Below, piece after piece: positions 16,228 to 21,228 of a stretch of DNA of 21,228 nt. This stretch comes from Candidatus Krumholzibacteriia bacterium (lineage in GTDB: Bacteria > Krumholzibacteriota > Krumholzibacteria > WVZY01 > JAKEHA01). Position 1 is the stretch's first letter. Every line of letters starts with the position of its first letter. The notes beneath the pieces were generated by a model that saw nothing but the letters and a program-made list of their open reading frames with translations, was not told the origin of the DNA and did not search any database. A program made the position numbers and the translations under genes. The stretch is taken from positions 1 to 21,228 of the forward strand of contig JAOTVO010000007.1 in assembly GCA_029863355.1 (NCBI GenBank), read 5' to 3'.

Positions 16228-18033
16228 CTACACCTCCGGCAACGTTTGCGTGCGTCCCTGGTTCTGCTCCTGCAGCCACGCCATCAACGGCTCGAAGTAG
16301 CGCAGCATTGCCCCGGCGCTGATCTCCTCGCCGATCGCCTCCCGCGTGAGCGCGCGCCAGTCGCAGTTGGCACCCGGCGTGAGGAGCGTGCGCAGGAAAG
16401 CGCCCAGCTCAGTGCTTCCGTAGTAACTGGTCGCGCGCGGGCTCTGGTGGAGGATGTTCCGCGCCACGTGGTCGTGGAGCTGGAAGAGGAGCACGTAGGA
16501 GAGCCCGTAGTCGTAGTACTGCGCGGCGTCATTGTTGATATGCGTCTTGGAGGCGGCGTCGCAGTATTCCTCGCCGCGCGGCGCGGGCGGCGCGATCCCC
16601 TGGTAGCGGGCCTTGAGCTCCCACCAGCGCTGGTTGTAGCGGCTCGGCGGCAGCTCCTCGGCGTAGAGCGCGTGCTCGAAGTCCGTCATCACGCCCGCCG
16701 ACCAGGGGATGAAGATCACGTAATTGAGCGCCTCCTTGAGGAGCGTCTGGATCTCGTCGGTCTCCTGCCCCTCCGGAAAGAGGCCGATGCGCTCGAGAAA
16801 CGGCCGCTGCATGGCGGCCAGCCCCATCATGCTGCCGACGGCCTCGTGGTAGGCGCGGTTGGCACCCTGGCGCAAGAGCGGCGGCACGTCGGGGTTGGTG
16901 TACGAGATGTAGTAGTAGACGTGGCCCAGCTCGTGGTGCGTGGTCTCGTACCACTCCGCGTTGGGAATCACGCTCATCAGGCTGCGCACGTCGCGCTCGA
17001 GATCCATGTGCCACGCCGACGCGTGGTTGTTCTTCTTGTAGCCCGCGCCCTCGGGGAGGGGATAGAGGTCGGAGAGCTCCCAGAACGACGCGGGGAGCTT
17101 GGCGAAGCCCAGCGAGACGTAGAAACGCTCGGCCTGCTCGACCAGCCATTTCGCCTCTTTCTCGCGCAGCTCGCCGTCCAGGTCGAGCCCCTCGACGGTC
17201 ACCAGCGGGGACCAGTCCTGGCCCCACCGGTTGGGCAGCCAGTGCGCGGGGATGAGGTCGGGCACTTCGTCCACTCCGTAGCGCTCGGCCAGCTCGTAAC
17301 GCACGTAGGTGTGTAGCTCGCGGTAGAGGGGACGCAGCTCCGCGACGAACTGGTGCAGGAGGTCGAGCATCTCCGCGGTGGTCATGCGGAAGTCAGAGAC
17401 CTGGTACTGGAAGTAGTCGTCGTAGCCTAGGGCGCGCACCGTCTCATTGCGCAGCCGCTGCAGGTCGGCCAGTCCGTCTCTGAGTCCGACGCCGACTTCC
17501 TTGCTCGCCTCCCACGCGGCCAGGCGCTTGCCGAGGTCGCCCTCCGTCTTGAGCATGTCGTCGATGTCGTTGGTCGACACCGGCTGCCCATCGAGCGAGA
17601 ATTCAAAGCCGTAGAGCCGCTCGTTCTGCAGCGCCTCCGCCTTAATGCGCGCCTTGACCAGCTCGGGCACCGTCTGCGGGTTGTTCGCCGCCAGGTAGAG
17701 GATGGCGTCGAGCTGGCGGACGACGACCTCGGGCAGCTGGCCGCGTTCTTCCAGGAACCGGCGCGCCTGCTCGATGTTCTCGGCGCTCCCCGTGAACGCC
17801 GCCAGCGCTTCGTTGGCCATGCGCGTGCGGTAGGCGTTCATGGTGTCGCCCTCGACGATGTGCGTGTTCGACGCCCATTCCGCCTTGGCCGATTCGTACT
17901 GCAGCTTCAGGAATTGCGCGGTGTAGGAATCGATGAAGCGTTGCGCGTCCTGCTTCGCGCCACCGGCGGGCGCCGTGGCGAACGTGACGGCGAGCAGCAG
18001 GGCGAGCAACGCGCGCGGCGCTGTGCCTTTCAT
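16228..18033 (-). CDS. Exported M2 family dipeptidyl carboxypeptidase (ACE-like)
   Basis: 601 residues. M2 peptidases (angiotensin-converting enzyme family) remove dipeptides from peptide C-termini using one zinc. The zinc site is HHELGH: H367, catalytic E368 and H371. The third ligand is E397 in YHEAVGSMMGL, 26 residues after H371, two more than in mammalian ACE. ACE-like context includes NHASAWHMDLERD, LREGAN-type LLRQGANRAYHE, IPWSAGVMTDFEHALY and YDYGLSYVLLFQLHDHVARN. The start ATG 18033 has AGGAGG 6-7 nt upstream and gives a signal peptide (RALLALLLAVTFATAPAGG). Longer frames upstream are spurious, as a promoter lies between. First gene of an operon with the beta-barrel and DUF3352-like genes. 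It probably acts in the periplasm or at the surface. Confidence 0.94.
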   Translation of the reverse strand: MKGTAPRALLALLLAVTFATAPAGGAKQDAQRFIDSYTAQFLKLQYESAKAEWASNTHIVEGDTMNAYRTRMANEALAAFTGSAENIEQARRFLEERGQLPEVVVRQLDAILYLAANNPQTVPELVKARIKAEALQNERLYGFEFSLDGQPVSTNDIDDMLKTEGDLGKRLAAWEASKEVGVGLRDGLADLQRLRNETVRALGYDDYFQYQVSDFRMTTAEMLDLLHQFVAELRPLYRELHTYVRYELAERYGVDEVPDLIPAHWLPNRWGQDWSPLVTVEGLDLDGELREKEAKWLVEQAERFYVSLGFAKLPASFWELSDLYPLPEGAGYKKNNHASAWHMDLERDVRSLMSVIPNAEWYETTHHELGHVYYYISYTNPDVPPLLRQGANRAYHEAVGSMMGLAAMQRPFLERIGLFPEGQETDEIQTLLKEALNYVIFIPWSAGVMTDFEHALYAEELPPSRYNQRWWELKARYQGIAPPAPRGEEYCDAASKTHINNDAAQYYDYGLSYVLLFQLHDHVARNILHQSPRATSYYGSTELGAFLRTLLTPGANCDWRALTREAIGEEISAGAMLRYFEPLMAWLQEQNQGRTQTLPEV

Positions 18034-18068
18034 GAGATCCTCCTGGAACGAGAGCTTGCGGCGGTAGG

Positions 18069-18098
18069 ATCCTATCGGAAAACGGGCGCGCGTGGCAA
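18069..18098 (-). promoter_or_regulatory. Sigma70-type promoter of the M2 peptidase operon
   Basis: On the minus strand TTGCCA (18098-18093), an 18-nt spacer and TAGGAT (18074-18069). Transcription would start near 18062, giving a leader of about 28 nt carrying AGGAGG before ATG 18033. Confidence 0.6.
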
Positions 18099-18138
18099 GG
18101 ACGGTCCGATTCCGATCGTCGGGCCACAACCTAGGGCA

Positions 18139-18167
18139 TTGTCTGACATGGCATTGCTCCGTACAAT
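18139..18167 (+). promoter_or_regulatory. Promoter implying a leaderless mRNA for the P1 peptidase
   Basis: TTGTCT (18139-18144), a 17-nt spacer and TACAAT (18162-18167). ATG 18175 follows 7 nt after the -10 box, which is where transcription should begin. No Shine-Dalgarno site is present. This supports a leaderless transcript starting with that ATG. Confidence 0.55.
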
Positions 18168-18174
18168 GGACGCC

Positions 18175-19140
18175 ATGAACGACCGCCCCCACGACGACAC
18201 CTCCGGGCTCACGCCGGCGACGGAATTCGGCGAGCCCGCGCTGGAATTCGACTTTCCGGGCCTGGAGATCGGCGTGGCCGAGTACGCGGAGGGGCCGACC
18301 GGCTGCACGGTATTCCACTTCCCCCAGGGTGCCACCGGCCTGGCCGACGTGCGCGGCGGCGCGCCCGGGACCTCGCTCACCCACCGCGAGGGGTGGGTGC
18401 ACGCGATCTGCCTGGCCGGCGGGTCCGTGTACGGGCTGGAGGCGTGCGCGGGCGTGTCGGCCGAGCTCCTGGCGCGCCGCGGCTACGACACGGACTGGTC
18501 GAACATCGCCATCGTCCCCGGCGCGGTGCTCTTCGACTTCAACCGCTTTCGCAAGAATCGCGCGATCTACCCCGACAAGCAGCTCGGGCGCGCGGCCATC
18601 CGCTCCGCCCGGCCGAACCGCTTCCCCCTCGGTGCGCGCGGCGCCGGCGTGTGCGCCACCGTGGGCAAGTGGCTCAGGGAGCCCTACCAGCTCGAGCGCG
18701 GCGGGCAGGGTGCGGCCTTCCACCGCAGCGGCGAGGCGCGCGTGGCCGTTTTCGCCGTCGTGAACTCCGTGGGCTGCATCGTAGGCCGCGACGGCCGCGC
18801 CGTGCGCGGCCACCTCGATCCCGCCACGGGGAGGCGCCACCGCGTGGGCGAGGCGCGCGGCATCGCCGGCGACGCGGGGACGGACGCGCCGCCGCCGGGC
18901 AACACCACGCTGACCGTCGTGGTCGTCAACCAGCGCATGGGGCTGCGCGAGCTGCGCCAGCTGGCGCGCCAGGTGCACGGCTCCATGGCGCGCGCCATCG
19001 ACCCCTTCCATACGATGCACGACGGCGACGTGCTCTACGCCGTCACCACCAACGCCCTCGACCCCGGCGCGCTCGCGCACGAAGAGGCGAGCTACGTCGC
19101 ATCCGAGCTGGCCTGGGACGCGGTGCTGCGCGCGTTCTGA
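18175..19140 (+). CDS. P1 family (DmpA-like) self-processing aminopeptidase/amidase
   Basis: 321 residues from ATG 18175, chosen because a -10 box lies just upstream; ATG 18148 and 18166 lie in or before the promoter. P1 peptidases (L-aminopeptidase/D-esterase, DmpA type) are N-terminal nucleophile hydrolases that cut themselves into two chains. Family blocks visible are GCTVFHFPQG, DVRGGAPGTSL, LAGGSVYGLEA, IVPGAVLFDF, GAGVCATVGKW and GNTTLTVVVV. T244 after N243 is the predicted cleavage-generated nucleophile. The tail AIDPFHTMHDGDVLY is also typical. The predicted beta chain is 78 residues, as in the shorter P1 members. No signal peptide is seen, so it is probably cytoplasmic. Substrate is not predictable; small peptides or amides are likely. 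Confidence 0.92.
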   Translation: MNDRPHDDTSGLTPATEFGEPALEFDFPGLEIGVAEYAEGPTGCTVFHFPQGATGLADVRGGAPGTSLTHREGWVHAICLAGGSVYGLEACAGVSAELLARRGYDTDWSNIAIVPGAVLFDFNRFRKNRAIYPDKQLGRAAIRSARPNRFPLGARGAGVCATVGKWLREPYQLERGGQGAAFHRSGEARVAVFAVVNSVGCIVGRDGRAVRGHLDPATGRRHRVGEARGIAGDAGTDAPPPGNTTLTVVVVNQRMGLRELRQLARQVHGSMARAIDPFHTMHDGDVLYAVTTNALDPGALAHEEASYVASELAWDAVLRAF

Positions 19141-19152
19141 CGTCCGGTCCAG

Positions 19153-19181
19153 TTGCCAGCCATGACGCCACCTGCTATGCT
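19153..19181 (+). promoter_or_regulatory. Promoter implying a leaderless mRNA for the DUF6787-like gene
   Basis: TTGCCA (19153-19158), a 17-nt spacer and TATGCT (19176-19181). ATG 19190 lies 8 nt after the -10 box. There is no Shine-Dalgarno site in the 49-nt gap from the previous gene. Confidence 0.55.
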
Positions 19182-19189
19182 CCCGCCCC

Positions 19190-19510
19190 ATGGAAGCGCG
19201 CAAACCGGGCATGTGGAGCCGCCTCAAGACCAAGTGGGGGGTGAGCGGGTGGGGCGCCTTTGCCATCCTGCTCGCATTTGCGCTGGCCGGCAGCACCGTG
19301 CTCAAGATCTCGCGGCCCATCATGGGCTGGCTGCTCCCGCCCGACCACTCGCGCTGGCAGTGGTGGACGCTGCGCATCCTGGTGATCGTCCCTCTCTACG
19401 AAGTTCTGCTCCTGGCCTACGGCGTGCTCCTGGGGCAGGGTGGCTTCTTCTGGTCGAAGCAGAAGAAGCTGGGGCGCCTGCTCGCGCGTCCCTTCGCGAG
19501 CCGGCCGTAG
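19190..19510 (+). CDS. Small membrane protein, DUF6787-like
   Basis: 106 residues with two transmembrane segments: about 21-41 (GWGAFAILLAFALAGSTVLK) and about 61-82 (LRILVIVPLYEVLLLAYGVL). The N-terminal RLKTKWGVSGW, GST after the first span, and GQGGFFWSKQKKLGRLL after the second match my memory of DUF6787 proteins of Bacteroidetes, which have KWxVxG, GS and GQFxFFxxxxKK. Function is unknown, and older annotations of that family as a prolipoprotein diacylglyceryl transferase are unreliable. ATG 19190 follows a -10 box by 8 nt, implying a leaderless mRNA. It lies between the P1 peptidase and GyrI-like genes, but each has its own promoter. Confidence 0.82.
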   Translation: MEARKPGMWSRLKTKWGVSGWGAFAILLAFALAGSTVLKISRPIMGWLLPPDHSRWQWWTLRILVIVPLYEVLLLAYGVLLGQGGFFWSKQKKLGRLLARPFASRP

Positions 19511-19533
19511 GGGAGCGGGCGTCCGTTTGCGGC

Positions 19534-19563
19534 TTGTCACGGCGGTCGCGCGTGCGGTAGGCT
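19534..19563 (+). promoter_or_regulatory. Promoter of the GyrI-like gene
   Basis: TTGTCA (19534-19539), an 18-nt spacer and TAGGCT (19558-19563). The leader of about 40 nt contains a 6-bp hairpin (GCCCGC 19571-19576 with GCGGGC 19583-19588) and then AAGGAG (19598-19603), 6 nt before ATG 19610. Confidence 0.5.
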
Positions 19564-19609
19564 CGGCTTCGCCCGCGACGCGGCGGGCACCGTCGGCAAG
19601 GAGCGGAAA

Positions 19610-20074
19610 ATGTCATACGAGATCGAGATCAAAGAAGTGAAGCCGCAGCCGGTCATGAGCATCCGCACGCAGTGCCACGCGGCGGAGATCGGCGCCATTC
19701 TGCAAGAGATTCTGCCCGAGGTATGGGCGCACGTCACCAAGCTCGGCGGCACGCCGGCGGGTCCGCCCTTCACGCGCTATCACGGGTTCACCGAGAACCG
19801 CGTGGACCTGGAGGGGGGCATCCCGGTGGAGAAGCACGTCACCGCGGAAGGCCGCGTCGCGGCGGGTGAGCTGCCGGGCGGCAAGGTGGCGACGACGATC
19901 CACACCGGCCCCTACGAGAAGCTCCCCGACGCGCACGACGCGCTGCACGTGTGGATCGAGAAGAACGGCAAGGAGCCGGCGGGTCCGCAGTGGGAGTACT
20001 ACCGGACGGATCCGGGACAGGAGCCGGATCCCAACAAGCGCCAGACCGAGCTGCTCTGGCCCATACGGGGCTGA
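19610..20074 (+). CDS. GyrI-like / AraC effector-binding-domain protein
   Basis: 154 residues, entirely one GyrI-like (SHS2-duplicated, effector-binding) domain. The opening YEIEIKEVKPQPVMSIRTQC, the central PPFTRYHGFTENRVDLEGG, the GGKVATTIHTGPYEKLPDAHDAL repeat and the closing QTELLWPI are typical of the family. The C-terminal Glu in ELLWPI corresponds to the conserved acidic residue of the ligand pocket in this family. It has no DNA-binding domain, so it is a free-standing small-molecule binder. Some relatives bind amphipathic drugs or hydrolyse cyclopropanoids. ATG 19610 has AAGGAG at a 6-nt spacing. Sixty nucleotides separate it from the downstream metallo-beta-lactamase-fold gene, which probably shares its transcript. 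Confidence 0.88.
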   Translation: MSYEIEIKEVKPQPVMSIRTQCHAAEIGAILQEILPEVWAHVTKLGGTPAGPPFTRYHGFTENRVDLEGGIPVEKHVTAEGRVAAGELPGGKVATTIHTGPYEKLPDAHDALHVWIEKNGKEPAGPQWEYYRTDPGQEPDPNKRQTELLWPIRG

Positions 20075-20134
20075 GCCGCCGCGGCGCCAAGTCTTGACGA
20101 GTAGACGATCCGCTACGCGTAGAGAGGGGCGTCG

Positions 20135-20857
20135 ATGCGTTTCACCTGGATCGGCGGCGCTACTTTCCTCCTGGAGCTGGGCGCGTTCCGTCTCCTCTTC
20201 GACCCGGTCTTCGCCGACCGCTTCGCCCTCGGCGCCGAAACAGTCACGCGCCGGGCGCCGCTCCCGCCGGTGGACGTCGCCGGCGCCGACGCGGTGTGCC
20301 TCACCTGCCTGCGCGCGGACCACTGCGAGGCGGAGGCACTTGCGCGCTCCGGGGCGACGATGGTGGTCGCGCCGCGCGCGTCAGCGATCCCGGAGGGCGC
20401 GGGCGAGCTGCGCGAGCTGGGTTGGGAGGAGAGCGTGAGCCTGGAGCGGCCGGGGGAGCGTCTCACCGTCACCGCCGTCGCCGCGCGGCCGGAGAGCGGC
20501 GACGACAACGGCTACTTCCTGCGCCACGAGGCGGGGGGGCGGGCGTTTACCGCGCACGTCACCGGCGACGCGCGCTTCTCCGAGGGGTTGCGCGCGATCC
20601 AGCGCGCCCACGGCCACGCGAACTTGCTCGTGCTCTACCTGGGTGCCGAGGGCGCGCCCGCCGCGCGCACCAGCCTGGACGGTGCCGACGCGATGCAGTT
20701 CGTCTACCGCATGCAGCCCAACGCCATCGCCGCCGTCCACCACCACACATTCTCCCACTACACCGAGCCACTCGACGCCTTCCTGGAGCCGCTCGGCCGC
20801 ACGATCTACGATCGCCGCCTGCGCATCCTGCGCGAAGGCGAGTCGTTCGAGAAGTAG
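20135..20857 (+). CDS. Degenerate metallo-beta-lactamase-fold protein (UlaG/NAPE-PLD-like)
   Basis: 240 residues starting directly with the fold: RFTWIGGATFLLELGAFRLL then FDPVFADR, the usual opening of UlaG-like MBL proteins. Where active members have HxHxDH, this protein has C58-L-R60-A-D62-H63, so the first two metal-ligand histidines are replaced by Cys and Arg. Elsewhere the fold is kept: TGDARFSEGL with its Asp, and AVHHHTFSHYTEPLDAF near the C-terminus in place of the usual HWGTF-type block. Loss of two ligands predicts altered metal use or no hydrolase activity. ATG 20135 follows GAGAGGGG. The gene probably shares a transcript with the GyrI-like gene. It ends 7 nt from the convergent TPR gene. 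Confidence 0.85.
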   Translation: MRFTWIGGATFLLELGAFRLLFDPVFADRFALGAETVTRRAPLPPVDVAGADAVCLTCLRADHCEAEALARSGATMVVAPRASAIPEGAGELRELGWEESVSLERPGERLTVTAVAARPESGDDNGYFLRHEAGGRAFTAHVTGDARFSEGLRAIQRAHGHANLLVLYLGAEGAPAARTSLDGADAMQFVYRMQPNAIAAVHHHTFSHYTEPLDAFLEPLGRTIYDRRLRILREGESFEK

Positions 20858-20864
20858 CCGGCCG

Positions 20865-21228
20865 CTACAGGTTGGTCTTCTCGGCGGCGAGTCTCTGGAA
20901 GCGGGGCATGTCGCGCATGCCATCGAAACCCGGGAACAGCCGCAGCATGGCCGGCGTGAGCATGGAGGGAATGGAAAACAGCGCCTGCATGTCGTCGAGT
21001 GCCTTCTCGTTCTCGCCGCACAGGACGTTGACGAACATGCGGGTCTGCAGGGCGTCGGCGCCCGCGATGGCGTCGCGCGAGAGCGGCATGCGCTCGATCG
21101 CGCGCCCGGCCAGACGCAGCGCCTCCGCGGTGTTGCCGAGCAGCGCCTCGTTGAACGCCATGGTCTGGAGCATGTCGACGTCCTCGGGCGACGCGTCGAG
21201 CTCCTCGCGGATGATGGCCCGCGCCGAG
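20865..21228 (-). CDS. C-terminus of a TPR-repeat protein (5' end cut by window edge)
   Basis: The frame is open to the right edge, so 120 C-terminal residues are visible. An ATG at 21173 is internal: the preceding SARAIIREELDASPEDVD continues in frame. The segment MAFNEALLGNTAEALRLAGRAIERMP is a TPR helix pair. The end, ALFSIPSMLTPAMLRLFPGFDGMRDMPRFQRL, is the usual closing block (SxLRxDPxxDxLRxxPRFQ) of long TPR proteins fused to Ser/Thr kinase or adenylate cyclase domains. Which N-terminal domain it has cannot be told. The gene is convergent with the MBL-fold gene. Confidence 0.82.
   Translation of the reverse strand, partial: SARAIIREELDASPEDVDMLQTMAFNEALLGNTAEALRLAGRAIERMPLSRDAIAGADALQTRMFVNVLCGENEKALDDMQALFSIPSMLTPAMLRLFPGFDGMRDMPRFQRLAAEKTNL

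Noticed and set aside
18034..19377. Long upstream extension of the M2 peptidase frame
   Set aside because: It is antisense to the P1 peptidase gene. A promoter, AGGAGG and signal peptide define the real start at 18033.
1..21228. CRISPR array, tRNA, rRNA, prophage or insertion sequence
   Set aside because: No evenly spaced direct repeats, no cloverleaf-like sequence, no conserved rRNA tract and no transposase or phage genes were found by reading.

Overview
The window is GC-rich bacterial chromosome with no rRNA, tRNA, CRISPR array or transposase that I can see. Two secreted proteins end in the FlgD-like C-terminal domain with the PNPFNP signature (about 8598-8870 on the minus strand, about 13710-13979 on the plus strand). 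One small membrane protein resembles DUF6787, a family I know mainly from Bacteroidetes. Together with the high GC this points to a high-GC, uncultured member of the FCB superphylum, such as Candidatus Eisenbacteria or Krumholzibacteriota. That placement is inference.

Layout, left to right. (1) 1-2447 minus: an exported M28 metallopeptidase with an N-terminal PD40 propeller, cut by the left edge. (2) 2859-4281 plus: threonine synthase followed by a 30-residue single-span membrane peptide with a strong ribosome binding site, then a 12-bp perfect hairpin. (3) 4529-7884 plus: an exported oligopeptidase B-like S9A serine peptidase and a 3-hydroxyacyl-CoA dehydrogenase in one operon. (4) 8009-11875 minus: a large secreted subtilisin-like peptidase with a beta-helix and sorting domain, then a small secreted protein and a terminator. 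The subtilase reading frame is broken near its N-terminus. (5) 11976-13982 plus, divergent from (4): a secreted FG-GAP repeat protein with the same type of sorting domain. (6) 18033-14008 minus: a three-gene operon of an ACE-like M2 metallopeptidase, an outer-membrane beta-barrel protein and a DUF3352-like exported protein, with translational coupling. (7) 18175-20857 plus: a P1/DmpA-type self-processing aminopeptidase, a DUF6787-like membrane protein, a GyrI-like ligand-binding protein and a metallo-beta-lactamase-fold protein lacking two metal-ligand histidines. (8) 20865-21228 minus: the C-terminus of a TPR protein, cut by the right edge.

Five peptidases of five unrelated families (M28, S9A, S8, M2, P1) lie in 21 kb, and at least four carry export signals. 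With threonine synthase and a beta-oxidation-type dehydrogenase nearby, this fits a heterotroph that degrades extracellular protein. The most interesting items are the frameshifted subtilase with G9 and A8 homopolymers around it, the M2 peptidase/porin-like/DUF3352 operon, the tiny membrane protein after threonine synthase, two promoters that imply leaderless mRNAs, and the degenerate metallo-beta-lactamase.
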